Origin: JBKBYG01 sp046313435
GTDB lineage: Bacteria; Pseudomonadota; Alphaproteobacteria; Rickettsiales; Arcanibacteraceae
DNA: 53,761 bases
NCBI GenBank assembly: GCA_046313435.1
Contig: JBKBYG010000009.1
Span: 1-53,761, forward strand
Direction of reading: 5' to 3'
Each line of letters starts with the position of its first letter. Within the stretch, counting starts at the first letter, position 1. Below are positions 45,587-53,761 of this stretch, in pieces. Under the pieces are notes generated by a model. It was not told where the DNA came from. It saw only the letters and a list, made by a program, of their open reading frames with translations, and did no database searches. A program made the position numbers and the translations under genes.

Positions 45587-46975
45587 ATGGAAGAATTTGA
45601 TGTAGTAGTTATAGGCGCAGGGCCTGGTGGGTATGTTGCAGCAATTAGGGCAACGCAACTAGGTATGAAAACTGCAATTATTGAACGTGAGCATTTAGGG
45701 GGTATATGCTTAAATTGGGGATGTATACCAACTAAGGCATTACTAAAATCATCTGAAGTTAATCACTTACTTCATAACCTTGATGAGTATGGTTTTAGCG
45801 TTAAAGAGATCTCATTTAATTTTGATAAAATAATTGAACGCTCTAGAAAAGTAGCAAGCCAGCTTTCAGGTGGAATTAAACATTTACTTAAAAAAAACAA
45901 AGTTACAGTTTTTGATGGTGACGGTAAAATATCCGGTAAAAATAAAATTTCAATCAAATCAAAAAATAGCAATACCGAAATTAAGGCTAAGCATATAATT
46001 ATAGCAACTGGCGCAAGAGCAAGAAATCTTCCTAATTTAGAAGCTGATGGGAAATTAATCTGGTCTTATAAAGAAGCGATGACACCACCTAAATTTCCTA
46101 AAAATCTTCTTGTCATAGGTTCAGGGGCTATTGGAGTAGAATTTGCAAGTTTTTATCATAATATGGGTTCTAAAGTTACAATTGTTGAAATTGCTGATAG
46201 AATTTTAGCAAATGAGGATGATGAAATTTCAAATTTCGCTCATAAAACATTTACAAAACAGGGCATAATAATACATACAGCCACCACAGTAAAATCCCTT
46301 AAAAAGAACGCAGATAATGTTGTAGTAACACTTGATACTAAAGGTAAAACCACAGAAGTTACTTTTGATCGTATCATTACAGCAGTTGGAATTACTGCTA
46401 ACACTGAAAATTTAGGACTTGAAAATACAAAAGTTAAACTTGATCGTGGCCATATAGTAACTGATAATTATCTTAAAACTGCTGAAGAGGGGATTTATGC
46501 AATTGGAGATGTAACTGGTGCACCATGGCTTGCACATAAAGCTAGTCATGAGGCTATTATTTGTATTGAGAAAATAGCTGGGCTTAATCCGCATCCAATA
46601 AAATTAGAAAATATTCCAGGATGTACTTATTGCAGACCTCAAATTGCAAGTGTAGGATTGACAGAAAAAAAAGCAATTGAAGCAGGATATAAAGTAAAAG
46701 TTGGAAGATTTCCATTCATTGGTAATGGCAAGGCTATCGCACTTGGCGAACCTGAAGGGCTGGTTAAAACAGTATATGATGAAAAAACTGGCGAGTTACT
46801 TGGGGCTCATATGATTGGTACAGAAGTTACTGAGATGATTCAAGGATTTGTAATTACTAAAAGCCTAGAAGGCACAGAATTAGATTTAATGCACACTATT
46901 TTCCCTCATCCAACTCTTTCAGAGATGATGCACGAATCAACCTTAGATGCATATGCAAAGGCTATACATATTTAA
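45587..46975 (+). CDS. lpd: dihydrolipoyl dehydrogenase
   Basis: Lpd is the E3 flavoprotein of pyruvate and 2-oxoglutarate dehydrogenases. It has 462 residues from ATG 45587, which has AAGGAG 8 bp upstream; a longer frame from 45551 is less likely. FAD motif VVVIGAGPGGYVAAIRATQL, redox pair in GGICLNWGCIPTKALL, NAD motif VIGSGAIGVEFASF and the C-terminal HPHPTLSE-type FPHPTLSEMMHE are all present. Confidence 0.96.
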   Translation: MEEFDVVVIGAGPGGYVAAIRATQLGMKTAIIEREHLGGICLNWGCIPTKALLKSSEVNHLLHNLDEYGFSVKEISFNFDKIIERSRKVASQLSGGIKHLLKKNKVTVFDGDGKISGKNKISIKSKNSNTEIKAKHIIIATGARARNLPNLEADGKLIWSYKEAMTPPKFPKNLLVIGSGAIGVEFASFYHNMGSKVTIVEIADRILANEDDEISNFAHKTFTKQGIIIHTATTVKSLKKNADNVVVTLDTKGKTTEVTFDRIITAVGITANTENLGLENTKVKLDRGHIVTDNYLKTAEEGIYAIGDVTGAPWLAHKASHEAIICIEKIAGLNPHPIKLENIPGCTYCRPQIASVGLTEKKAIEAGYKVKVGRFPFIGNGKAIALGEPEGLVKTVYDEKTGELLGAHMIGTEVTEMIQGFVITKSLEGTELDLMHTIFPHPTLSEMMHESTLDAYAKAIHI

Positions 46976-47074
46976 GTTATAATATTAGGCTTCTTCAGAA
47001 ATTCGGTTCTGTAGAAGTCTAATATTTAAGCCCGAAGTAATTAAAACGGGCTCTGCAAGAACTCTCCAATATTA

Positions 47075-47143
47075 GATACTGAAACGAGTTCAGCATGACA
47101 GCAGGCCTTGAGATTGGAGTCATCCTAAACTTGTTTCAGGATC
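47075..47143. repeat. dispersed inverted-repeat element, best copy
   Basis: The left arm GATACTGAAACGAGTTCAGC plus ATGACA (47075-47100) pairs with the right arm GTCATCCTAAACTTGTTTCAG plus GATC (47119-47143) around a centre containing CCTTGAGATTGGA. TTTTTT follows directly, so it can also act as a terminator. Confidence 0.75.
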
Positions 47144-47269
47144 CTTTTTTAGCTACATACTAACCCCACCCTATTAAACCTTATAAAGTAGCTAAGGGAA
47201 ACTTTTGCGTTCCAAATCTTTTTCAAATCCACTCATAGATGTGGGTTCTATAATAAGCCTAATATTAGA

Positions 47270-47338
47270 AGACGCGCAAAACAAATTCAGTATGACACTA
47301 GTCTTGAGATTGGAGTCTCCTGAACTTGTTTCAGGATC
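47270..47338. repeat. dispersed inverted-repeat element, second copy
   Basis: AGACGCGCAAAACAAATTCAG then TATGAC, the centre CTAGTCTTGAGATTGGA, and GTCTCCTGAACTTGTTTCAG then GATC. The centre and right arm closely match the copy at 47075-47143; the outer left arm has changed to GACGCGCAAAA, a variant also seen near 53414. Confidence 0.7.
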
Positions 47339-47487
47339 TTATGCAATCCTGTAAAGTCAGAGTGTATAAAGAAGTATAGCAAATTAAGTTGAATGTAAGT
47401 GTAAAATGAAGTTTACTAAAATATATGCAAGGATTTAAGGATAAAAATGACGAAAAATTATCCTTAAAATAGGAGACTTCGTAAAAC

Positions 47488-48291
47488 TTAGTTCAAATCC
47501 ACTAATAAATCTTCCATATTATACAGGCCCTTAGATTGTTTTATTACCCACTCAGCTGCTTTTATAGCTCCTTTAGCAAAGATTGATCTATTAATTGCAT
47601 GATGACTAAATTCAATCACATCGTCATTACTTGCAAAAATTGCTTTATGATCTCCTATTATTCCGCCACCTCTTAAAGATGTAAAACCTATTTTACCTTG
47701 CTCTCTTTTTGCAACTATTTCTTTACGATTAAATATTAAATTTTGATCATCAAAATCAATATTTCTGCCTCTTGCAATAGCTTTACCTATCATTAATGCT
47801 GTTCCAGAAGGTGCATCCACTTTATTTCTATGATGCATTTCGTATACTTCTGCATCATAATCATTTGATAAAATATTTGAAGCTTGCTCTATAAGCTTTA
47901 TCAATAAATTAATCCCAATGCTCATATTATACGAAAGAAAAATTTTTGTAGAAGAAGCAAATTTGGTGATTTCTTTAATCTGATCCTCGCTGAATCCTGT
48001 AGTACCTACAATAATAGGAATACTATTTTTTGCACTATATTCACAGTATTTAAGTGATGATTCTGGACTTGTAAAATCTATGATAGCATCAATATCTTTG
48101 ATTGACGCTATATCATCTTCTATATTCAAACCAACATTCTGCTTATTAAACAACTCGTTGATATCTTTACCTATTATATTACTACCCTTTCTAGCGAGGG
48201 CACCTGCTAGTATATGTTTATTTGAAAAGAAGATTTCTGCAATTAATTCCTTACCCATTCTTCCATTACAGCCCGTAATAACTATTCTCAT
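47488..48291 (-). CDS. dapB: 4-hydroxy-tetrahydrodipicolinate reductase
   Basis: DapB makes tetrahydrodipicolinate for diaminopimelate and lysine. The 267-residue product has the NAD(P) motif ITGCNGRMGKELI at residues 5-17, DFTSPESSLKY, IIVGTTGF and the catalytic EMHHRNKVDAPSGTA. AGGAG precedes the ATG. Its presence implies that the organism makes meso-DAP, hence at least some peptidoglycan. Confidence 0.96.
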   Translation of the reverse strand: MRIVITGCNGRMGKELIAEIFFSNKHILAGALARKGSNIIGKDINELFNKQNVGLNIEDDIASIKDIDAIIDFTSPESSLKYCEYSAKNSIPIIVGTTGFSEDQIKEITKFASSTKIFLSYNMSIGINLLIKLIEQASNILSNDYDAEVYEMHHRNKVDAPSGTALMIGKAIARGRNIDFDDQNLIFNRKEIVAKREQGKIGFTSLRGGGIIGDHKAIFASNDDVIEFSHHAINRSIFAKGAIKAAEWVIKQSKGLYNMEDLLVDLN

Positions 48292-48307
48292 ACACGCTCC
48301 TATATAT

Positions 48308-49657
48308 CTAACTTTGTATTAAATTAGATATATTATCCACTATCTCATCCACGATATTTGTAATAAATGAAATGTCATCACCTTCAGCCATAATTCTTAT
48401 TAATTGTTCCGTGCCAGATTTTCTTACTAAAATTCTTCCCCTATCACCTATTTCTTCTTCTTTAGCTTTAATAAGTGTTTGTATATTTACATTCTCAAGA
48501 GGTGAAATTTTATCAAATTTAACATTTTTTAGAATTTGAGGAAAAGGCTCAAACAAGTTCAATACTTCACTTGCAGGTTTCTGGGATTCAACAATTACTG
48601 ATAATATTTGTAATGCTGCTATTAAACCATCACCAGTTGTGCTGTAGTCACTCAGTATTATATGCCCTGATTGCTCTCCACCAATATTTGCCCCTGACTC
48701 CTGCATTTTCAACATCACATGCTTGTCTCCAACATTTGATCGAATTAAATGTAATTTTAATGAATTAAGGTAACGCTCGAGCCCTATATTTGACATTACT
48801 GTTGCAACAATCGAACTGTTATTCAATGTTCCTAATTCTTTATGATATTTTGAAATTGCAGCCATTAATTGGTCACCATCAATAACCTTACCTTTTTCAT
48901 CAACAATGATTACTCTATCGCTGTCACCATCAAGTGCAATTCCAAGATCTGCCTTATTCTTAACTACCTCTTGGACTAAATTCTGTGGGTAATTTGAACC
49001 ACAATTTTCATTAATATTGAACCCATTAGGATTTACTCCTATTGAAATTACTTCTGCTCCTAGTTCCCACAATATAATTGGTCCTAAATGATAAGCGGCC
49101 CCATTAGCGCAATCAATTACAATCTTCAAACCTGCTAAAGTTTTTCTTTTAGGAAAAGTAGATTTCACATATTCAATATATCTACCTTGCGCATCTTCAA
49201 GCCTTTTTGTTTTACCTAATAGTTGAGAAGCAGCGAAATACTCATCTGAATAATTATCAATACGACTTTCAATATCTAACTCAATTTGGTCAGATAATTT
49301 AAACCCATCTGGGTTAAATATTTTAATTCCATTATCATAATATGGATTGTGAGAAGCAGAAATCATTATACCTAGATCAGCCCTAAGAGATTTTGTTAGC
49401 ATTGCTACTGCGGGTGTAGGCATAGGCCCTACTAAAATTACATCCATTCCCACTGAAATAAAACCAGCAGTAAGTGCAGGCTCTAGCATATATCCAGATA
49501 ATCTTGTGTCTTTTCCTATAATTACCATATGCCGATGAGGGCCCCGAGTAAAAATAGATCCAGCAGCGGCTCCTAGCTTCATAGCCATATCAGTAGTCAT
49601 TAGACCCTGATTAGCTCTACCCCTAATTCCATCAGTACCAAAATATTTTTTAACCAA
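48308..49657 (-). CDS. glmM: phosphoglucosamine mutase
   Basis: GlmM makes glucosamine-1-phosphate, the substrate of GlmU. The 449-residue product begins with the family hallmark KKYFGTDGIRGRAN. The phosphoserine is S102 in ISASHNP and the Mg site is DGDSDR at 243-248; RKSGTEQLIRIM is the phosphate-binding end. Translation starts at TTG (49657). No in-frame ATG or GTG is available, since a TGA lies two codons upstream. It is 15 bp from ftsH. Confidence 0.96.
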   Translation of the reverse strand: MVKKYFGTDGIRGRANQGLMTTDMAMKLGAAAGSIFTRGPHRHMVIIGKDTRLSGYMLEPALTAGFISVGMDVILVGPMPTPAVAMLTKSLRADLGIMISASHNPYYDNGIKIFNPDGFKLSDQIELDIESRIDNYSDEYFAASQLLGKTKRLEDAQGRYIEYVKSTFPKRKTLAGLKIVIDCANGAAYHLGPIILWELGAEVISIGVNPNGFNINENCGSNYPQNLVQEVVKNKADLGIALDGDSDRVIIVDEKGKVIDGDQLMAAISKYHKELGTLNNSSIVATVMSNIGLERYLNSLKLHLIRSNVGDKHVMLKMQESGANIGGEQSGHIILSDYSTTGDGLIAALQILSVIVESQKPASEVLNLFEPFPQILKNVKFDKISPLENVNIQTLIKAKEEEIGDRGRILVRKSGTEQLIRIMAEGDDISFITNIVDEIVDNISNLIQS

Positions 49658-49672
49658 AATTCACTCTTATTT

Positions 49673-51568
49673 TTAAGCTTCTTGTGTATCTTGATTATTT
49701 GATGGTGCAGATTTGGGAAAAGATGAATGTATATCAGTATTTGAATTTTCTGGATTTTTATTTATTTGCTTACCCTCAAGCAGAGCTTTAATTTCATCCC
49801 CTGATAATGTTTCATATTCTAATAGTGATTTTGCAAGCAAATGCAACTTATCCAAATCACGTGTAAGTATTTCTTTTGCTAAATCATGACCTTCTTGAAC
49901 AAGGCTTCTCACTTCACTATCAATTAACTTTGTTATTTCTTCAGATCTTGATTTATGGTTGCTACTTCCGCCTCCTAAATACATATCTTGGCTTTCACCA
50001 CCATAAAATAATGGTCCTAACTTATCACTCATTCCCCATTCAGTCACCATTGAACGCGCCATTTTTGTTGCTTGCTGAATATCGGAAGATGCGCCGCTTG
50101 TGACCTTATCATAGCCAAAAATCAATTCTTCAGCTACTCTTCCGCCCATAGCTACAGCTAAATCGGCTTTAAGTTTTTCACGAGTAACTGAAAATCTATC
50201 AGTTTCTGGTAATCTCATGACTAACCCAAGCGCGCGCCCTCTAGGAATAATTGTTGCTTTGTGAATTGGGTCCGAAGCTGCACAATTTAACGATACAATC
50301 GCATGTCCGCCTTCATGATATGCTGTAAGCGTTTTTTCTTCCTCGCTCATAACCATTGAACGTCTTTCAGCGCCCATCATTACTTTATCTTTTGCAGATT
50401 CTAAATCGTGCATTGTAACTAATTTTTTATTTTTACGAGCGGCAAGTAAAGCTGCTTCATTAACAAGATTCGCAAGATCTGCCCCTGAGAATCCTGGCGT
50501 TCCTCTAGCAATAACTCTTGGCTCAACATCTGGGGCTGTTAACACTTTCTCCAAATGTACTTTCAATACTTTCTCTCTTCCAGCAATGTCGGGAACAGGT
50601 ACAACTATTTGCCTATCAAACCTTCCAGGTCTAAGTAATGCTGGATCAAGTACATCAGGTCTATTTGTTGCAGCAATAATAATTACACCTTCATTAGCTT
50701 CGAACCCGTCCATTTCTACAAGCAACTGATTTAAAGTTTGTTCACGCTCATCATTACCGCCACCAAAGCCTATACCACGATGTCTTCCAACTGCATCTAT
50801 TTCATCAATAAAAATTATACATGGAGCATTTTTTTTGCCCTGCTCAAACATATCACGTACACGGCTTGCACCAACCCCTACAAACATTTCAACAAAATCT
50901 GAACCTGAAATTGTAAAGAATGGCACATTTGCTTCCCCTGCAATTGCTCTTGCAAGCAAAGTTTTACCTGTTCCTGGAGGTCCAACTAACAAACAACCTT
51001 TAGGTATTTTACCTCCAAGCTTTTGAAATTTACCTGGGTCCTTTAAAAAATCAACTATTTCAGATAATTCGTCTTTTGCTTCATCAATTCCCGCTACATC
51101 TGAAAAAGTTACTTTCCCAGTTTTTTCAGTAAGCAAACGTGCTTTCGATTTACCGAAACCCATCGCTTTACCTCCGCCACCTTGCATTTGACGCATAAAA
51201 AACACCCAAATCCCTACTAAGAGTAAGATTGGTAGAGCAGAAAATATAATGCCTAAAAATGAATTTACCTTACTTTCATTTGGTACAGCTTTAAATCTGA
51301 CATTATTTTTTTGCAAACGGTCCACAAGCCCTGAATAATCTGGAGCGAAACTATTAAAATGTGTGCCATCATTAAACTGACCTTCAATATTCCTACCTTG
51401 AATAGTTACATCACTTATTTGGCCTTCATCAAGCTTTATTAAAAAATCCGAAAACGGATAATTACTGTAAGCGCCCTTATTATAATTTCCATAAAGACTA
51501 TCATATCCTATAACTAGTACTATGAATAAGATAATCCAAAAAAATATATTTTTACTAAATCCCATCAT
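49673..51568 (-). CDS. ftsH: ATP-dependent zinc metalloprotease FtsH
   Basis: FtsH degrades membrane and unstable cytosolic proteins. The 631-residue product has membrane helices at about 8-21 and 104-125. Walker A GPPGTGKT is at 196-203, Walker B CIIFIDEIDAVG near 250-261 and the zinc motif HEGGH at 418-422. It lies between tilS and glmM; tilS-ftsH order is common in bacteria. Confidence 0.97.
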   Translation of the reverse strand: MMGFSKNIFFWIILFIVLVIGYDSLYGNYNKGAYSNYPFSDFLIKLDEGQISDVTIQGRNIEGQFNDGTHFNSFAPDYSGLVDRLQKNNVRFKAVPNESKVNSFLGIIFSALPILLLVGIWVFFMRQMQGGGGKAMGFGKSKARLLTEKTGKVTFSDVAGIDEAKDELSEIVDFLKDPGKFQKLGGKIPKGCLLVGPPGTGKTLLARAIAGEANVPFFTISGSDFVEMFVGVGASRVRDMFEQGKKNAPCIIFIDEIDAVGRHRGIGFGGGNDEREQTLNQLLVEMDGFEANEGVIIIAATNRPDVLDPALLRPGRFDRQIVVPVPDIAGREKVLKVHLEKVLTAPDVEPRVIARGTPGFSGADLANLVNEAALLAARKNKKLVTMHDLESAKDKVMMGAERRSMVMSEEEKTLTAYHEGGHAIVSLNCAASDPIHKATIIPRGRALGLVMRLPETDRFSVTREKLKADLAVAMGGRVAEELIFGYDKVTSGASSDIQQATKMARSMVTEWGMSDKLGPLFYGGESQDMYLGGGSSNHKSRSEEITKLIDSEVRSLVQEGHDLAKEILTRDLDKLHLLAKSLLEYETLSGDEIKALLEGKQINKNPENSNTDIHSSFPKSAPSNNQDTQEA

Positions 51569-51649
51569 TTTTAAAATAAACCCTTTTTTAAAATAGTTAT
51601 CTATATATAGGGTCTATTTGTCAAAGGTTCAAGATTTGTTTTTATTATA

Positions 51650-52966
51650 TTATCTATAATTAAAAAGGTTTTTGGTAACTGTGTTATGGGGATTAAAATA
51701 AATTTTTAATTTTTTAAATAGTTTATCCTTACTATAATTTATTGATGGAATTGCAAGTATTTCACTATCCTTAATTAAGCAAGGCAATGTAGGAAGAATA
51801 ATTTTTGGAAAAATATCTTTTAGATCTTTGTTTACCTTAACAATTTTATTCCATGCTTGATTTGTTAAGTAGTCCCATTTTGTATTTGAGAATTCTAAAT
51901 TTTCTTGCAAAATAATTTTAAATTTATTATCAAAATTTATAGAATTTGTCTCGAATGTAATTTTTGGTTGTTTATGTCTTATTTCTCGATAAATAATAAT
52001 ATCTTTTTTGTTTTCCAAAAATGAAATTTTACATTCTCCTAGAGTTTGAGTAGAATATAAATTACCGGTTCTTAATTTCTGATATAATCTTTCTAAGCTA
52101 TTTAACCTTAAACCAATTGCATCTGAACCAATAGTTCTTATTACTTGAGATAAAATTGTCAAAGCCTCTTCTTCTGGTAAAATAATAAAGTGTTTAAAAT
52201 CAATAACAGCATAACCTAAAGAAAAAATTTTTACTAATTTTACTAAATGTATAGCGCAAATTTTTTCTAAACTTACTCTTGCTCGTCCAAGATTTTTTGC
52301 AGTATTCGCAAGCTTTTCAGACGAAACATTATTATCATTCAATTTTTTTCTAACAATATTACGTCTATATTTATCACTTTGATTAGAAGGATCTTCTATC
52401 CAATTAAGTTTTTTAGATATAGCATATTGATAGAGTTGCTGCTTTTTAAAGCCTAGCAATGGTCGAACTATCCTTACTCCATTTTTAATACTCGAACTTG
52501 CCATACACGCAAGTCCTTTGAGCCCAGATCCACGTTCGAGTCTGAGCATGAAAGTTTCTGCTTGGTCATCTTCATGATGCGCAAGGATTAAATGAATTAT
52601 ATTGTGGTTTTTACACCATTCTGTAAGGAGATTATAGCGCGCCTCACGTGCCTTATTTTGTATATTACTTGTAGGTTTATTGGAATAATTCCATTTGATT
52701 ATATGGTGCTCAATTTGATTTTCTATTAACAATTTTTTAGTTTGCTCGGCTTCTTTATTTGATTCGGGCCTTAGGTTATGATTAATTGTAAGTGCAATAA
52801 TTTTACCTTGCCTTAGTTTTATCCATGTATTTGCAAGGAAAGCAAGTGCTACAGAGTCTACTCCCCCTGATACTGCAACTGCAATTATAGGATTATCCTC
52901 AAACTCTCCTAATTTGCTCATTTCCAAGTCAAATAAATTCTCTAATTCTAATGTTAAGTCTTGCAT
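51650..52966 (-). CDS. tilS: tRNA(Ile)-lysidine synthase
   Basis: TilS puts lysidine on C34 of tRNA-Ile(CAU), so that it reads AUA instead of AUG. The 438-residue product has the PP-loop AVSGGVDSVALAF (residues 31-43) and HHEDDQAETFMLRLERGSGL with the following PLLGFKKQQL. The C-terminal half is less conserved, as usual. It lies 81 bp upstream of ftsH. Confidence 0.94.
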   Translation of the reverse strand: MQDLTLELENLFDLEMSKLGEFEDNPIIAVAVSGGVDSVALAFLANTWIKLRQGKIIALTINHNLRPESNKEAEQTKKLLIENQIEHHIIKWNYSNKPTSNIQNKAREARYNLLTEWCKNHNIIHLILAHHEDDQAETFMLRLERGSGLKGLACMASSSIKNGVRIVRPLLGFKKQQLYQYAISKKLNWIEDPSNQSDKYRRNIVRKKLNDNNVSSEKLANTAKNLGRARVSLEKICAIHLVKLVKIFSLGYAVIDFKHFIILPEEEALTILSQVIRTIGSDAIGLRLNSLERLYQKLRTGNLYSTQTLGECKISFLENKKDIIIYREIRHKQPKITFETNSINFDNKFKIILQENLEFSNTKWDYLTNQAWNKIVKVNKDLKDIFPKIILPTLPCLIKDSEILAIPSINYSKDKLFKKLKIYFNPHNTVTKNLFNYR

Positions 52967-53192
52967 AAATAAATGCTAATTACATATAAATCATATAAAA
53001 ATCTTGATTTTATTCATATAAGCCTAAAGTATGTACTAAGCAAGTAAAAGCATGCATTCCTGAAAGTTTTAAATTTTTATAAATATAATTTAAACATAAT
53101 CTCAAGACATGAAATCATCGTGAACTCGTTTAGCGTGACTTAAGAATCAAGGCCTGCGGTCATCACAAACTCACTTTAAAAGGGTAGTATTA

Positions 53193-53309
53193 GATGCTGA
53201 AACAAGTTCAGCATGACACTAGATGTAAGATCTGTAATCACCATCATGAACTCATTTAGCATAAATTATCTTCAAAGTTTGGTGTCATCCTGAACTCGTT
53301 TCAGGATCT
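53193..53309. repeat. dispersed repeat arms, enlarged or decayed element
   Basis: GATGCTGAAACAAGTTCAGC then ATGACACTAG (53193-53221) is the left arm. GTGTCATCCTGAACTCGTTT then CAGGATCT (53282-53309) is the right arm and is followed by TTTTTT. The middle is longer than in other copies and holds a degraded right arm (CATCATGAACTCATTTAGC). Confidence 0.65.
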
Positions 53310-53413
53310 CTTTTTTAACTAGGTACTAGCATAGTGAATTAAATATTGAAATAGCTAATGAAAATTTTCTGCTGTAAATCTCGTTATCAAAGCATGTTCT
53401 TCAGAGAATCTAA

Positions 53414-53478
53414 GACGCACAAAGGAAGTTCAGCATGACACTAGACTAAGGCCCGGGGTCATCCTGAACTCGCTTTAA
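53414..53478. repeat. dispersed inverted-repeat element copy
   Basis: GACGCACAAAGGAAGTTCAGC then ATGACACTAG is the left arm, the centre holds AGGCCCGGG, and GTCATCCTGAACTCG begins the right arm. The outer left arm (GACGCaCAAA) matches that of the 47270 copy. Confidence 0.6.
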
Positions 53479-53502
53479 AACTACTGCTAAAACCTTTATT
53501 AT

Positions 53503-53761
53503 CTATGATCTTTTGTCAAGATTAATAAAATCTCTATGTCCATAACCAGTATATAACTGTCTTGGACGGCCAATCTTATGATGTTCATCTTCAATCATTT
53601 CTTTCCATTGTGCAATCCATCCAGCAGTTCTTGCTACTGCAAAAATAACTGTAAACATTTGTGGTGGAATTTTCATAGCTCGATATATTAATCCTGAGTA
53701 AAAATCAACATTAGGATATAGTTTTCTTTCAATAAAATACTCATCGCTTAGAGCTATTCTT
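53503..53761 (-). CDS. gltA: citrate synthase, C-terminal 85 residues (5' end outside the window)
   Basis: Citrate synthase opens the TCA cycle. The visible frame encodes ERKLYPNVDFYSGLIYRAM, IPPQMFTVIFAVARTAGWIA and QWKEMIEDEHHKIGRPRQLY then TGYGHRDFINL. These include the conserved NVDFYSG aspartate loop and RPRQLYTG arginine segment of bacterial type II citrate synthase. The stop is TAG at 53503-53505. The gene continues beyond the right edge. Confidence 0.95.
   Translation of the reverse strand, partial: RIALSDEYFIERKLYPNVDFYSGLIYRAMKIPPQMFTVIFAVARTAGWIAQWKEMIEDEHHKIGRPRQLYTGYGHRDFINLDKRS

Larger units (their letters stand above)
46976..47487. other. 512-bp intergenic region with two repeat copies
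   Basis: No gene is seen between the convergent lpd and dapB genes. Two copies of the dispersed inverted-repeat element lie at 47075-47143 and 47270-47338. Other parts are unique AT-rich DNA. Confidence 0.6.
52967..53502. other. 536-bp intergenic region full of repeat fragments
   Basis: No gene is seen between gltA and tilS. At least three copies or half-copies of the dispersed repeat are present (53193-53221, 53282-53309, 53414-53478), with further weak matches near 53100-53165. The rest is AT-rich. Confidence 0.6.

Noticed and set aside
1..53761. CRISPR arrays, tRNA genes, rRNA genes, IS transposases, toxin-antitoxin pairs
   Set aside because: I looked in every gap for regular spaced repeats, cloverleaf ends and transposase motifs, and saw none I could support.

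Overview
The window is AT-rich (about 70% A+T by eye) and gene-dense. It looks like a chromosomal segment of a flagellated member of the Rickettsiales (Alphaproteobacteria). Supporting signs are a rickettsial-type vir/rvh type IV secretion (T4SS) block (virB8, a short virB9, virB10, virB11, virD4) beside flagellar hook genes (fliK, flgD, flgE), a ccmDEFG cytochrome c maturation block, a glnHPQ amino-acid uptake operon, and many lineage-specific genes with TPR, ankyrin or coiled-coil features of the kind found in host-associated bacteria. Short dispersed repeats ending in a GTCATCCTGAAC/GTTTCAGGATC core, common in intergenic DNA of this order, are also present. A Midichloriaceae-type or flagellated Rickettsiaceae symbiont would fit, but the species cannot be fixed from this sequence.

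Layout. 1-5219 (minus): a partial unknown gene, an RlmD/TrmA-type RNA methyltransferase, GTPase Der, BamB and a YfgM-like TPR membrane protein. 5446-6770: two related genes of unknown function. 6971-9044 (plus): glnHPQ. 9166-10928 (minus): two open frames that join into one 587-residue protein through a -1 shift at an A7 run; the C-terminal part resembles a permuted papain/NlpC-P60 (YiiX-like) domain. 11035-13976: divergent rmuC and glmU. 14119-17062: an accessory block of two TPR proteins and a small protein with clear promoter and terminators. 17043-19434: ubiH-like hydroxylase and a split coaC/coaB pair. 20046-24429: rpoZ, an ankyrin/membrane protein, an ABC-F ATPase and a small membrane protein. 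24536-30432 (minus): wrbA and the T4SS genes. 30765-35711 (minus): flgE, a FlgD with three Ig modules, and fliK. 35872-40061 (minus): a segmental duplication around nth in which one copy has decayed. 40180-44474 (minus): folC, ccmG, ccmF, ccmE, ccmD. 44556-46975 (plus): DMT transporter and lpd. 47488-53761 (minus): dapB, glmM, ftsH, tilS and the 3' end of gltA.

How the parts fit. Housekeeping genes supply envelope building (glmU, glmM, dapB, bamB), ribosome and RNA maturation (der, RNA methyltransferase, tilS), protein quality control (ftsH), CoA, folate and quinone synthesis, and aerobic energy metabolism (lpd, gltA, ccm). Between them sit host-interaction candidates: the T4SS, flagellar hook genes, and several unknown proteins that could be T4SS substrates. 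The most unusual points are the frameshift-split hydrolase-like gene, the exactly periodic three-module FlgD, the duplicated and decaying locus around nth, the paralogous pair at 5446-6770 and the TPR block under its own near-consensus promoter.
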